A stretch of DNA of 64,000 nucleotides from DATFVA01 sp963832715 (GCA_963832715.1 CAWHVB010000009.1:1-64000), one strand, 5' to 3'. Positions 17,096 to 27,283 are shown, numbered from the stretch's first letter. Made by a program: numbers and translations. The notes: generated by a model not told the origin, from the sequence alone.

Positions 17096-17857
17096 ATGCT
17101 GCGCAGCGTAAAAGAGATGGAAGGATTCAGGATTAAAGCAATAGACGGGGAAATAGGCAAACTTCATGAATTTTACTTTGACGATCACACCTGGATAATA
17201 AGATATATAGTTGTAGATACCGGCTCCTGGCTTGTCGAAAAACTTGTGCTCATTTCTCCGGAATCATTTAAATCGCTCGACTGGGAGAACAGGATATTTG
17301 AAGTAAATCTTGATAAACAGCAGATTGAAGATAGTCCTGAGGTAGAAAAGGAAAGGCCCGTATCAAGACAGAAAGAAACCGAACTTATAGGATATTACGG
17401 CTGGCCGATGTACTGGACGGGGATAGGGGGACCGACTATCGGAGCCTTCCCCCTTGCTAATGCCGCCATAACTAAAACAGAACAAGAGATACTTGAAACG
17501 AGAAGGAAAGAAGGCAAAGATGATCCTAATCTCAGGAGTACCCGGACGGTAATTAGTTACGGGATACATGCCGTCGACGGGCATATAGGTCACGTAGAAG
17601 ATTTCCTGGCTGATGATCAATCGTGGAACATCCGGTACCTGATCGTTGATACAAAAAACCTTCTGCCGGGAAAGAAAGTTATTACAGCTCTTGACTGGAT
17701 TGAAAAAATAGTATGGAGCGAATCGGATGTTTACCTGAAGCTGACCAAAGAAGAGATTAAGAACAGTCCTGAGTATGATCCATCAAAACCGGTTGAAAGA
17801 GATTACGAAAATAAAATCCACGAGTACTACGGGAAAAAGAAATACTGGGAAAAATAA
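17096..17857 (+). CDS. Tandem PRC-barrel domain protein
   Basis: 253 residues with two PRC-barrel domains in tandem. The first spans about 5-85 (GFRIKAIDGEIGKLHEFYFDD, then IRYIVVDTGSW) and the second about 155-235 (GIHAVDGHIGHVEDFLADD, then IRYLIVDTKNLLPG). A Tyr/Trp/Gly-rich linker lies between them (YYGWPMYWTGIGG), and a related YYGKKKYW ends the protein. PRC-barrels are small beta-barrels found in photosynthetic reaction-centre H, RimM and many stress-associated proteins. This two-domain form is common in environmental bacteria without known activity. GGCAGGAGG precedes the start. It lies nine bases before galT, so the two are an operon, though no functional link is obvious. Confidence 0.82.
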   Translation: MLRSVKEMEGFRIKAIDGEIGKLHEFYFDDHTWIIRYIVVDTGSWLVEKLVLISPESFKSLDWENRIFEVNLDKQQIEDSPEVEKERPVSRQKETELIGYYGWPMYWTGIGGPTIGAFPLANAAITKTEQEILETRRKEGKDDPNLRSTRTVISYGIHAVDGHIGHVEDFLADDQSWNIRYLIVDTKNLLPGKKVITALDWIEKIVWSESDVYLKLTKEEIKNSPEYDPSKPVERDYENKIHEYYGKKKYWEK

Positions 17858-17866
17858 ATTAAGAAA

Positions 17867-18862
17867 ATGAGTGAGAACCAGATAAGGCAGAACAAGGCGA
17901 CAAAAGAATGGGTGATTTTTGCACCCGACAGAGGAGACAGGCCGAAAGATTTCGCTAATAAGCAAAAGAAAAAAGAATTACCCCGGCACGATAAGAACTG
18001 TCCTTTCTGCCCGGGCAATGAAGAGAAGCTGAAAAAAATCATCATGGAAATGCCGGATAAGAACGGAAGCTGGCAGACGAGGGTTGTCCCTAATAAATAC
18101 CCGGCCTTAATTTCAGACGGCGATCCATGCAGGGAAAAGGATGATTTTTATTTAAGGATGAACGGTTACGGAATACATGAAGTGATAATAGAGAGTCCTT
18201 ACCATAACAGGGACATTTCTCAAATGACGTCCGATGAAATTCACCGTGTAATTGAAACATATCATAAGCGATACCTGGATGTAATGAAAGAGAACAAGAA
18301 TATGATCCCTATCATTTTCAGGAATCACGGAGAACATGCAGGAACATCATTACTCCACCCGCATTCTCAATTAATTGTAACGGGTTTTGTACCTCATCAT
18401 ATAAGGCGGCATGAGATAGAGGCTCAAAGATATCACGACGAATGGGGGCAATGCGTTTTCTGCGAGATGCTGAAATACGAACTTGAGCAGAAAGTAAGGA
18501 TCGTTATGGAAGAGAAGAACATGGTTGCTTTCGTACCTTACGCTGCCGATATGCCTTTTGAAACCTGGATAATTCCACGTCAGCATAAAGCTGATTTCGG
18601 TAAAATAAACGATGATGAAAAAGCAGATCTTGTTGTGATACTTCAAGGTATACTTTCAAAATATTATACCAAACTGAACGATCCCGACTACAATTACATT
18701 ATCAACACATCGGCGCGTTACGAAGCCGGTGAACCTCATCTTCACTGGTACCTTCAGATTCGTCCCAGGATTACAACCAGAGCAGGATTCGAGATCGGTT
18801 CGGGAATCAGCATCAACCCCTCCATCCCTGAAGATGATGCTGCATTTTTAAGAGAAGACTGA
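17867..18862 (+). CDS. galT: Galactose-1-phosphate uridylyltransferase
   Basis: 331 residues of the GalT/HIT superfamily. Zinc-binding CPFC is at 45-48 and the catalytic signature HPHSQ at 164-168, with His166 forming the uridylyl intermediate. The second half has the GalT C-terminal domain, with an additional CVFCEM pair and PHLHWYLQI. The enzyme exchanges UDP between glucose 1-phosphate and galactose 1-phosphate in the Leloir pathway. No galK or galE is adjacent. Some relatives in this branch act as ADP-glucose phosphorylases or on other NDP-sugars, so exact substrate use is inferred. It sits nine bases after the PRC-barrel gene. Confidence 0.88.
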   Translation: MSENQIRQNKATKEWVIFAPDRGDRPKDFANKQKKKELPRHDKNCPFCPGNEEKLKKIIMEMPDKNGSWQTRVVPNKYPALISDGDPCREKDDFYLRMNGYGIHEVIIESPYHNRDISQMTSDEIHRVIETYHKRYLDVMKENKNMIPIIFRNHGEHAGTSLLHPHSQLIVTGFVPHHIRRHEIEAQRYHDEWGQCVFCEMLKYELEQKVRIVMEEKNMVAFVPYAADMPFETWIIPRQHKADFGKINDDEKADLVVILQGILSKYYTKLNDPDYNYIINTSARYEAGEPHLHWYLQIRPRITTRAGFEIGSGISINPSIPEDDAAFLRED

Positions 18863-18964
18863 GAAAAGGTTCTGTGTGATGCAACTATCAAAGACATTTT
18901 GCTGAATTGCTTTTAGGAAGCGGTATCCCTTTAATTAAAGTTGAAATTAAAAAGGAAATTGAAT

Positions 18965-20929
18965 ATGGGAGAAGAACAGAAAAATAACGACCGGAAAAAG
19001 ATGAAGACAGAATACAGGATTCCCCAAACCACTGGATGGTGGAAGTATCTTATTATATTCTTCGTGTTCTGGATAGTAATTTCATACTTTTTTAATATTC
19101 TCGGCAATAATCCCTCTGCAACAATTTCTTACTCAGCATTTAAAGACCAGGTGAAAAAAGGAAACGTCGATAATATTACTATGAAGGGGAACGAGATAAG
19201 CGGAAAATTCAAAACAAAGGTTCTGCCTCCATCACACACTAAAAAGGATACCGCTGAGTACATGTATTTCTCAACCACAAAACCTGCTGTTTATGATGAT
19301 GAATTGATGAAGATACTCGATGATCAGAATGTGACCATTAATGCCGAATCGCAGGACAACTCATGGTTGACATACATGTTAATAATGGTGCTGCCCTGGA
19401 TCCTTATATTCGGATACTTTTTTTATATCCGGAGGAAAATGCAGGGTCAGATGGGAGGAGGGATGACCGGAGGCAGCGGCGGATTATTCGGCATCGGCAA
19501 GTCAAGAGCAAAGCGATTCAGAAAGCAGAAAGCAGGAGTAACTTTCAATGATGTAGCGGGACTGGAAAGTGCGAAGCAGGATCTGCGAGAAATTATAGAT
19601 TACCTTAAAGAACCAGGCAAGTTTACCCAGCTTGGTGCGGATATTCCCAAGGGAATATTATTGATGGGACCTCCCGGAACCGGTAAAACACTACTGGCAA
19701 GAGCTACAGCGGGGGAAGCAGACGTTACATTCTACAGTATAAGCGGATCTGAATTTATTGAAATGTTTGTGGGGGTAGGAGCTTCACGTGTAAGAGATTT
19801 ATTTGAAAATGCAAAGAAGGAATCCCCTGCTGTTATTTTTATAGATGAAATTGATTCTGTAGGAAGAGCAAGAGGCACAGGTCTCGGCGGCGGACACGAT
19901 GAAAGGGAACAAACTCTCAACCAGATCCTTTCGGAGATGGATGGTTTTGAACGGAACGAATCTGTTGTAGTAATGGCTGCAACCAACCGTCCCGATGTAC
20001 TTGACCCTGCACTGACAAGGCCGGGAAGGTTCGACAGGAGAATAACGCTGGAGTTCCCGCAGAAAGGTGCACGGAAAAAAATACTCGAGATACATACACG
20101 CCACGTTCCCCTCGATGAAAGTGTGAACCTGGAAAACATTGCGGCAAGGACGGTAAGTTTCTCCGGGGCAGATCTGAAAAACCTTGTAAATGAAGCAGCA
20201 CTGCTGGCAGGAAGAAAGAAAAAAACTTCTGTGAATATGCAGGATTTCGAAGAAGCGAGGGATAAGATCCTGCTCGGCGCAGAGCGGGAGGAAATGATTA
20301 ATGATGAGGAGAAAAAAGTAGTAGCCTATCATGAGGCCGGACATGCGCTTGTTGCAAAGCTTCTTCCTGATACAGACCCGCTTCAGAAAGTAACTATTAT
20401 TCCGCGGGGACGCTCATTGGGCATAACCGAACAGATCCCTGAAACCGAAAGGTACAACCTGACGAAGAAATATCTTCTTGACAGGATCACGGTAGCCCTT
20501 GGTGGTAGAGCAGCAGAAAGACTTGTATTCGATGACGTAACAAACGGAGCTGCGGAAGATTTCCGGCAGGTAACGAGGATTGCAAGAAAGATGGTCTGCA
20601 ACTGGGGGATGAGCGATAAGCTGGGACCCGTAATGTTTAAACAGGGGGAGGAACATCCGTTCCTTGGAAGAGAACTTGCTCAACAGAAAGACTTCAGCGA
20701 ACATACCCAGCAGATAATTGATGAAGAGATCCAGAAGATTCTTGTTGAAATGGAACAAAAAGCAGAGAGCCTTCTTTATGATAACCGGACAAAGCTGGAT
20801 GCACTTGCAGAAGCACTGCTTGAGAATGAAACGCTGGATAAAAAACAAATCGACTGGATCCTTGATAAAGTATCAGGGAACGGAAGTACAAAGAGCAGGA
20901 TAAATGAAAATGAAAAAGTTAATCAATAG
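18965..20929 (+). CDS. ftsH: ATP-dependent zinc metalloprotease FtsH
   Basis: 654 residues from the ATG at 18965. An upstream TTG at 18941 is open but lacks a ribosome site, while AAAGGAA sits properly before 18965. Two transmembrane helices (about 26-46 and 136-156) enclose a periplasmic domain. The AAA module has Walker A GPPGTGKT (235-242), Walker B VIFIDEIDSVG and the second region of homology ATNRPDVLDPALTRPGRFD. The M41 zinc site is HEAGH (456-460) with the distal Asp in the NGAAEDF segment. It degrades membrane and regulatory proteins as a hexamer. A Gly-rich stretch (MGGGMTGGSGG) after TM2 is typical. The isochorismatase gene follows 27 bases later. Confidence 0.97.
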   Translation: MGEEQKNNDRKKMKTEYRIPQTTGWWKYLIIFFVFWIVISYFFNILGNNPSATISYSAFKDQVKKGNVDNITMKGNEISGKFKTKVLPPSHTKKDTAEYMYFSTTKPAVYDDELMKILDDQNVTINAESQDNSWLTYMLIMVLPWILIFGYFFYIRRKMQGQMGGGMTGGSGGLFGIGKSRAKRFRKQKAGVTFNDVAGLESAKQDLREIIDYLKEPGKFTQLGADIPKGILLMGPPGTGKTLLARATAGEADVTFYSISGSEFIEMFVGVGASRVRDLFENAKKESPAVIFIDEIDSVGRARGTGLGGGHDEREQTLNQILSEMDGFERNESVVVMAATNRPDVLDPALTRPGRFDRRITLEFPQKGARKKILEIHTRHVPLDESVNLENIAARTVSFSGADLKNLVNEAALLAGRKKKTSVNMQDFEEARDKILLGAEREEMINDEEKKVVAYHEAGHALVAKLLPDTDPLQKVTIIPRGRSLGITEQIPETERYNLTKKYLLDRITVALGGRAAERLVFDDVTNGAAEDFRQVTRIARKMVCNWGMSDKLGPVMFKQGEEHPFLGRELAQQKDFSEHTQQIIDEEIQKILVEMEQKAESLLYDNRTKLDALAEALLENETLDKKQIDWILDKVSGNGSTKSRINENEKVNQ

Positions 20930-20956
20930 ATTAAGTTTGCGGAGGAGTTGATAATA

Positions 20957-21595
20957 ATGTCATTCCCGTTCGTTCCGGGAAAAAATGTTCAGGTACCTGA
21001 AATTGATTATAAAGATAAAATACCTTTAACTCCGGATAAAACTGCACTTCTGATTGTCGATATGCAGAACGATTTTGTGAGGGAAGACGGTTCTTTATAT
21101 GTTGAATCTGCGGAAGATACCATCCCGAATATCAGTTCCCTGGCAGACCGTGCAAGGAAGAGCGGCGTTAAAGTCTGCTACACACAGGACACTCAATTTA
21201 AGGGTGACAGGGAATTTGAAATCTGGCCGGAGCATTGCCTTAAAGGAACCAAAGGATGGGAGATAATTGACGAATTGAAGCCGGCCAGGGGTGAAATGGT
21301 ATTTCAGAAAAACAGGTACGATGGTTTTTACGGAAGCAGTCTTGAGCATTACCTAAGTCATGTATGGAATATTGAAGACCTGGTTATAACGGGGACTGTT
21401 TCAAATATTTGTGTAGCTCATACAGCTGCTTCCGCCGGTTTAAGATGGTACCATATCGTTGTACCGGCAAACGGCATCTCATCTTTAACTGAATTCGATC
21501 AGGCTTTGACGTTAAGACAGGTATCTTCCCTGTATGCGGGAACAGTAGTCAAAAATACAGGAGATATTTATTTTGAAAAAGATGGTGTTGATTAA
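20957..21595 (+). CDS. Isochorismatase-fold cysteine hydrolase (nicotinamidase-like)
   Basis: 212 residues from the ATG at 20957, which follows GGAGGAG; the in-frame TTG at 20948 is less likely. The catalytic triad is Asp35 (IVDMQNDF), Lys118 (VFQKNRYDGF) and Cys152 (TVSNICVAHTA). WPEHCLKGT (90-98) is the nicotinamidase metal-loop motif. However, the upstream D-x-H-x5-H motif has become D-T-Q-F-K-G-D (78-84), so two of the three metal-site side chains around His93 are changed. The enzyme may therefore hydrolyse another amide or act differently from PncA. It is transcribed in line between ftsH and tkt. Confidence 0.82.
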   Translation: MSFPFVPGKNVQVPEIDYKDKIPLTPDKTALLIVDMQNDFVREDGSLYVESAEDTIPNISSLADRARKSGVKVCYTQDTQFKGDREFEIWPEHCLKGTKGWEIIDELKPARGEMVFQKNRYDGFYGSSLEHYLSHVWNIEDLVITGTVSNICVAHTAASAGLRWYHIVVPANGISSLTEFDQALTLRQVSSLYAGTVVKNTGDIYFEKDGVD

Positions 21596-21687
21596 AATAA
21601 CAACCGTTTGACTTAAAGGACATTAAGTTTATTAATTGATTGTGAAAGAGAATTTCAGCATTAAGTTTAAATAGAAAGAGGTTTACG

Positions 21688-23721
21688 ATGAAGAGTTCAA
21701 CGAAAACTACTGAAAGGATTTCAATAGAAGAAATGACTATTAATACCATCAGGACGTTATCGATGGATGCTGTTCAGAAAGCAAATTCAGGGCACCCCGG
21801 TACTCCTATGGCACTTGCCCCATTGGCCTACGTTCTGTGGAAAAGATTTTTAAAGTTCAATCCAAAGAATCCGGAATGGTTTGACCGCGACCGGTTTATA
21901 TTATCGAACGGGCATGCATCGATGCTTTTATATTCAGTATTATTTCTTACCGGGTACGATATTTCACTTGATGATATAAAAAATTTCAGGCAATGGGGAA
22001 GTATAACCCCCGGGCATCCTGAGTACGGGCGTACACCAGGCGTTGAGACCACCACAGGTCCGCTCGGCCAGGGAATTATGAATTCAGTCGGTATGGCCCT
22101 GGCAGAAGCTCATCTCGCTTCGAAGTATAACCGGGAAGGTCATGATATTATAAATCATTTCACTTATGCTTTCTGCAGCGACGGCGATTTAATGGAAGGA
22201 GCGTCGAATGAAGCAGCTTCTATTGCAGGACATGAAAAACTCGGCAAGCTTATCTGGGTTTACGACAACAACCATATCAGTATAGAAGGCGACACAAAGA
22301 TAGCTTACTCTGATGATGCTGCTCAGAGGTTTGAAGGTTATCACTGGCATGTACAGGATCTGGGTGAAAAGGCAAATGATTTAGATGCACTTTCGAGGGC
22401 ATTTGAAAATGCAAAGAACGAAACCGGAAAACCTTCATTAATAATTATACGTTCTCATATTGGATACGGCGCTCCCGATAAACAGGATACACCCGAGGCA
22501 CATGGCTCACCCCTTGGAGAGGATGAAGTTAAAGCAACAAAAGAGTTTTATGACTGGCCTACTACAGATACATTTTATGTACCGGAAGATGTTCTAGACC
22601 ATATGAGGGCTGCCGAACAGAAAGGTGAAACCGAAGAGAACACCTGGAATGTAAAGATGGAGGATTACAGGAAAAAATATTCTGATCTTGCAGATGAATT
22701 TGAGAGGGATCTCAAACGTGAATTACCCGAAGGATGGGATAAAGATATTCCTCATTTTAAACCGGGTGATGGTCCCCTTGCAACACGAAAAGCTTCTAAT
22801 AAAATAATAAATAGCTTTGCTTCTCATATTCCCTGGCTGGTCGGCGGCAGCGCAGACCTGGCTCCTTCCACAAAAACACTAATTGACGATTCCGATTACA
22901 TTGAAAGCGGCAGCTACAACAACAGGAATATTGCGTGGGGTGTGAGAGAACATGCAATGTGTGCGGCAAGTTCAGGTATGTACCTCCACGGAGGAATAAG
23001 ACCATTTGCATCGACATTTTTTATTTTTACCGATTATGCACGTCCTGCAATAAGGCTTGCAGCTTTAATGGAACTTCCGCTGATATATGTGCTGACTCAT
23101 GATTCAATCGGACTAGGAGAAGACGGACCGACACATCAGCCTGTTGAACAGCTTGCATCCTTCAGGGCAATGCCCCATATGTGTGTTATCCGTCCTGCAG
23201 ATGCAAATGAGACAGCTTACGCCTGGCGCGCTGCATTAACAAGGCAATCAGGGCCTACAATGCTTGTATTAACAAGGCAGAAGCTCCCTGTTTTTGACGG
23301 AAGAAAAGTCGGAAGCCCGGAAGGCGTACTGAAAGGCGCTTATATAATTTCAAAAGAAAAGGGAGATAAACCCGAAATAATTCTTATGGGTTCCGGAAGT
23401 GAAGTTTCCCTTCTGTTAGACTCAAAGGAAAAGCTTGAGGAAGAAAATATTGATGCCCGTGTGGTAAGTATGGCAAGCTGGGAGTTATTTAAAGAGCAGG
23501 AGAAAAAATACAGGGATACAGTACTGCCTCCGGATATAACCAAAAGACTTGCTGTAGAGACAGGTGCATCATTCGGGTGGTGCGAGTGGACCGGGAATGA
23601 AGGTGATATTATAGGTGTGGATAAATTCGGTGCAAGCGCACCTTACAAAGATATTTTTGAACATTACGGCTTCACGGTGGATAATGTAGTTAAGAGATCT
23701 AAAGGATTGTTAAATAAATAG
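21688..23721 (+). CDS. tkt: Transketolase
   Basis: 677 residues, the full-length bacterial form. The thiamine diphosphate domain has SGHPGTPMALAP (34-45) with His36 and the GDG motif in CSDGDLMEG. The pyrimidine domain carries AWGVREHAMCA with the catalytic Glu, followed by LTHDSIGLGEDGPTHQP, the transketolase signature. The C-terminal domain includes WTGNEGDIIGVDKFGASAP. It transfers two-carbon units between ketose and aldose phosphates in the non-oxidative pentose phosphate pathway. AGAAAGAGG precedes the ATG. It heads a plus-strand run with tal-pgi, gnd and zwf, so it is probably controlled together with them. Confidence 0.97.
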   Translation: MKSSTKTTERISIEEMTINTIRTLSMDAVQKANSGHPGTPMALAPLAYVLWKRFLKFNPKNPEWFDRDRFILSNGHASMLLYSVLFLTGYDISLDDIKNFRQWGSITPGHPEYGRTPGVETTTGPLGQGIMNSVGMALAEAHLASKYNREGHDIINHFTYAFCSDGDLMEGASNEAASIAGHEKLGKLIWVYDNNHISIEGDTKIAYSDDAAQRFEGYHWHVQDLGEKANDLDALSRAFENAKNETGKPSLIIIRSHIGYGAPDKQDTPEAHGSPLGEDEVKATKEFYDWPTTDTFYVPEDVLDHMRAAEQKGETEENTWNVKMEDYRKKYSDLADEFERDLKRELPEGWDKDIPHFKPGDGPLATRKASNKIINSFASHIPWLVGGSADLAPSTKTLIDDSDYIESGSYNNRNIAWGVREHAMCAASSGMYLHGGIRPFASTFFIFTDYARPAIRLAALMELPLIYVLTHDSIGLGEDGPTHQPVEQLASFRAMPHMCVIRPADANETAYAWRAALTRQSGPTMLVLTRQKLPVFDGRKVGSPEGVLKGAYIISKEKGDKPEIILMGSGSEVSLLLDSKEKLEEENIDARVVSMASWELFKEQEKKYRDTVLPPDITKRLAVETGASFGWCEWTGNEGDIIGVDKFGASAPYKDIFEHYGFTVDNVVKRSKGLLNK

Positions 23722-23837
23722 TTAGCCTTGTTTTTCAAAACTGAACGTGGTTAAATTTACATACGGAGATTGACAGATAATTTATCAAACCGAACCTGCA
23801 TCACGGGCATTTGATTTTCTGAAAGGAGAAAATTTTA

Positions 23838-26669
23838 ATGAGTGTTTTAAATGAACTGATTAATTACGGCCAGAGTTACTGGCTGGATAACCTCACAAGA
23901 GGCAAAATTAAAAAGGGAGAAATTAAAAAGAGAGTTCAGGAAGAGGGATTGAGAGGCATTACATCTAACCCGAGCATTTTCAACAAGGCAATTTCAAAGG
24001 GAACCGATTACGATGATCAAATAAAAAAACTGGTTAAGGAGAAAAAAGGCGCACAGGAAATATATGAAGCTCTGACTGTTAAGGATGTCCAGGATGCCTG
24101 TGATATTCTCAGACCTGTGTATGATGAGGCCGATGGTACTGATGGTTTTGTCAGTCTTGAGGTTTCTCCTTACCTGGCCCGTGACACAGAGGGATCAATT
24201 GAAGAAGCAAGGAGGTTAGCATCAAAGGTCGGCAGGCCGAATTGCTATATAAAGATTCCCGGTACCGTTGAGGGAGTTCCTGCAATTGAGCAATGCCTGT
24301 ATGAAGGAATAAATATAAATATAACACTGTTATTCTCTATACAAAGTTATGAAGCAGTAGCATGGGCTTATATAAGGGCACTTGAGAGAAGACTCGATGA
24401 AGGAAAGGATATCAAGAACATCTCTTCGGTAGCGAGCTTCTTCCTGAGCCGCATTGACGTACTGACCGATCAGTTATTAGGGCATTATATCATTCCCGAA
24501 AAAACAACCGGGGATCCAAGACCAGAAAACCTTTTAGGCAAAGCCGGAATTGCAAGTGCAAAGATTGCTTACCAGAGCTTTAAGAATATCTTTTCCGGCG
24601 AACGCTGGCAGAGATTAGCTGATAAAGGGGCACGTGTACAAAAACCTTTATGGGCAAGTACCAGTACGAAAGACCCGCTTTATAATGATGTCCGCTACGT
24701 TGAAGCACTGATAGGTCCTCACACAGTTAATACATTGCCGGATGAAACCATAGATGCATTTGCCGATCACGGGAAAATATATGAAAATTCTATAGAACAG
24801 GGAGCAGACGAGGCAAGAAGAGTTTTTGAGGATCTGGGGAAGGTAGGAATTGACATTGATTTTGTAACCCGTGAACTAGTTAATGAAGGAATAGAAAAGT
24901 TCATTAAACCGTATGATAACCTGATGAAGACTCTTGCGGCGAAGAGACTGGAATTCCTTACGGAGAGAACGGGGAATCAGGAAATAGAATTTGGAAAAAA
25001 CGAATCTGAAATAAAATCAGCTTTCAGTTCATTAGATGAGAAACAGATTGCAAGAAGAATTTTTGCAAAGGATCCGTATGTATGGAAGTCCGGTGAGGAA
25101 GAAACAAAGGCGATAAGGAACCGGCTCGGCTGGTTAAATATAGATAATTTCATAGACCGTGCCGACGAGATAATAAACTTTGCCAAAGAAATTAAAAACG
25201 AAAAATTTAAATATGTTGTACTCCTCGGGATGGGCGGAAGCAGTCTTTGTCCTGAAGTAGTCAGAGAAACTTTCGGTTCAAAACAGGGTTACCCTCAGCT
25301 GATAATGCTGGATAATACAGATCCTGCTGCAGTAAAGAATGTGGAATCGCAGATAGATCCGGCTAAAACACTCTTCATCGTTGCAAGTAAATCGGGAACA
25401 ACAACGGAAACTCTCAGCTTTGATCATTATTTCTTCAATCTTCTTAAGGAGAGCGGCAACGATAATCCGGGCGCTCAGTTTACGGCTATAACCGATGACG
25501 GCACCCCGCTTCAGGATGAAGCCCGTGAAAGGAACTTCAGGAAGGTATTTACAAATCCCGAGGATTACGGCGGCAGATATTCTGCGCTATCATATTTCGG
25601 ACTTGTACCGATGGCATTAATAGGCGTTGATATCAAAGAGATACTGCACAATGCCCACCAGATGGAAATCAGCTGCGGACCATTTATTCCTTCTGAGTCG
25701 AACCCGGCAATTTCACTCGGGACGTCATTAGGAATGAATGCACGGCTGGGAAGGGACAAAGTAACCTTTATTCTTTCGGATTCGATAAATGCATTCGGCT
25801 ACTGGGTTGAACAGCTGATTGCCGAAAGCACAGGGAAAGAAGGAAAAGGCATCCTCCCGGTTGAGGGTGAAGATACCGGTAAGCCTGAAGTCTACAGCAA
25901 TGACAGGATCTTTATCTATATGCACGCTGGAAACGATGAAAAACAAAAAGATGAACGAAAACTGAATGCTTTGAATAAAGCTGGTCATCCCGTAATTAAA
26001 ATAGATCTTAAGAACAAACTTGCACTCGGAGCAGAATTTTTCAGGTGGGAGCTTGCAACCGCAGCTGCGGGAAGAATAATAGACGTCAATCCTTTCAACG
26101 AACCAAATGTTGCTGAAAGTAAAAAGAACAGCAAAGACCTGCTGAATGAATGGAAAGAAAAGAAGAGTTTCCCGGAAGGCGAACCGGTTATAACACAGAA
26201 TGACATTTCCATTTATTTTAATAATGAAGCTGACTGGGCTCCGAAAGGAAAAAGTTTAGCTGCATTCCTGAATTCGTTTACTACACTTGCAAAGCCGCCT
26301 GATTACCTGTCGATGTTAGCCTATTTTCTTCAGACGCCTCAAAGGCAGAAACTTCTTCACCAGATAAGAATGAAGCTTCGTAATAACCTTAAGGCTGCAA
26401 CTACGCTGGGATACGGACCGCGCTATATGCATTCAACAGGCCAGCTGCATAAAGGTGGTCCTAATAAAGGCGTTTATATAATGTTCACGTATGAAGCAGA
26501 AAATGATCTGCCGATTCCAGGCAAGGAATATGGTTTCGCAACCCTGCAGAAAGCGCAGGCGCTTGGTGATTTTCGTTCTCTCAATGATAAAAACAGGCGC
26601 GTAATCCGGATCCATCTCGGAAGCAATATTGAGCAGGCATTGAAAAAGATTAATGAAAGTATAAAGTGA
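23838..26669 (+). CDS. tal-pgi: Bifunctional transaldolase/phosphoglucose isomerase fusion
   Basis: 943 residues made of two complete enzymes. Residues 1-370 are a class of transaldolase with GITSNPSIFNKAI, the Schiff-base Lys139 in CYIKIPGT and SVASFFLSRID. Residues about 400-943 are a phosphoglucose isomerase with GMGGSSLCPEVV, ASKSGTTTET, the sugar-binding FGGRYSALS variant (YGGRYSAL) and FTYEAENDLPIPG near the end. Similar fusions are known in Gluconobacter and several other phyla. Coupling lets one polypeptide turn sedoheptulose 7-phosphate plus glyceraldehyde 3-phosphate into fructose 6-phosphate and then glucose 6-phosphate, which can re-enter at Zwf, encoded 1.5 kb downstream. AAAGGAGAAAA precedes the start. 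Its stop overlaps the HAD gene start by four bases. Confidence 0.95.
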   Translation: MSVLNELINYGQSYWLDNLTRGKIKKGEIKKRVQEEGLRGITSNPSIFNKAISKGTDYDDQIKKLVKEKKGAQEIYEALTVKDVQDACDILRPVYDEADGTDGFVSLEVSPYLARDTEGSIEEARRLASKVGRPNCYIKIPGTVEGVPAIEQCLYEGININITLLFSIQSYEAVAWAYIRALERRLDEGKDIKNISSVASFFLSRIDVLTDQLLGHYIIPEKTTGDPRPENLLGKAGIASAKIAYQSFKNIFSGERWQRLADKGARVQKPLWASTSTKDPLYNDVRYVEALIGPHTVNTLPDETIDAFADHGKIYENSIEQGADEARRVFEDLGKVGIDIDFVTRELVNEGIEKFIKPYDNLMKTLAAKRLEFLTERTGNQEIEFGKNESEIKSAFSSLDEKQIARRIFAKDPYVWKSGEEETKAIRNRLGWLNIDNFIDRADEIINFAKEIKNEKFKYVVLLGMGGSSLCPEVVRETFGSKQGYPQLIMLDNTDPAAVKNVESQIDPAKTLFIVASKSGTTTETLSFDHYFFNLLKESGNDNPGAQFTAITDDGTPLQDEARERNFRKVFTNPEDYGGRYSALSYFGLVPMALIGVDIKEILHNAHQMEISCGPFIPSESNPAISLGTSLGMNARLGRDKVTFILSDSINAFGYWVEQLIAESTGKEGKGILPVEGEDTGKPEVYSNDRIFIYMHAGNDEKQKDERKLNALNKAGHPVIKIDLKNKLALGAEFFRWELATAAAGRIIDVNPFNEPNVAESKKNSKDLLNEWKEKKSFPEGEPVITQNDISIYFNNEADWAPKGKSLAAFLNSFTTLAKPPDYLSMLAYFLQTPQRQKLLHQIRMKLRNNLKAATTLGYGPRYMHSTGQLHKGGPNKGVYIMFTYEAENDLPIPGKEYGFATLQKAQALGDFRSLNDKNRRVIRIHLGSNIEQALKKINESIK

Positions 26670-27271
26670 GGAAGATCGCTGTAATTTTCTTTGATGTAGG
26701 GGGAGTTTGTTTAACAAACGGCTGGGATCACATATCAAGAGAAAAATCGACTAAGAAATTTTCTTTTGATTACGAGGAAATGGAAAAGAGGCATAAGCCT
26801 GTATTCAAAAAATTTGAAAAGGGCAAATTATCACTAAATGAATACCTTGATGAAGTAGTCTTTTTCAAAAAACGAAATTTTTCTAAAGAGGCTTTCACGG
26901 AATTTATGTTTGCTCAGTCAAAACCGATCAGCACCACGTTAAATATCCTTGATAAACTTTCTGATAAGTACAAGCTGGCGACCCTCAACAATGAATCCAA
27001 AGAACTCAACAAATTCAGGATAAATAAGTTCCGGCTCGACAAATATTTTGAATGCTTCTTCAGTTCGTGCTACCTCGGCGTAAGGAAGCCTGAACCGGAA
27101 ATCTTTTATAAAGCTCTCCATATACTGCATAAAGAACCGGATGAATGCCTCTTCATCGATGACCGTGAAGAAAATTATCAATCGGCAAGGGCATTCGGAC
27201 TTAATACAATACTGCTGGATGAAACCGGCAGCCTCAGGGAAAAACTAATAAATTTTGGTATCGAAATCTAA
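26666..27271 (+). CDS. HAD superfamily hydrolase (YihX-like)
   Basis: 201 residues, subfamily IA. It begins at GTG 26666 in a GTGA overlap with the stop of tal-pgi, so translation is coupled. Motif I is FFDVGGVC with nucleophile Asp10 and Gly in the place of the second Asp, as in E. coli YihX and the N-terminal phosphatase of soluble epoxide hydrolase. Motif III/IV is LFIDDREEN followed by FGLNTILLDE. YihX hydrolyses glucose 1-phosphate, so a sugar phosphate is a reasonable substrate in this pentose phosphate operon, but this is inference from context only. The gene is normal in length and complete. Confidence 0.85.
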   Translation: MRKIAVIFFDVGGVCLTNGWDHISREKSTKKFSFDYEEMEKRHKPVFKKFEKGKLSLNEYLDEVVFFKKRNFSKEAFTEFMFAQSKPISTTLNILDKLSDKYKLATLNNESKELNKFRINKFRLDKYFECFFSSCYLGVRKPEPEIFYKALHILHKEPDECLFIDDREENYQSARAFGLNTILLDETGSLREKLINFGIEI

Positions 27272-27283
27272 AAAGGAGATATA

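Noticed and set aside
18941..18964. Upstream TTG start for ftsH
   Set aside because: It lacks a ribosome site, while the ATG at 18965 has AAAGGAA correctly placed and matches the family N terminus.
19732..20848. Antisense frames of up to 181 residues over ftsH
   Set aside because: They are shadows of a highly conserved essential gene and their sequences resemble no protein.
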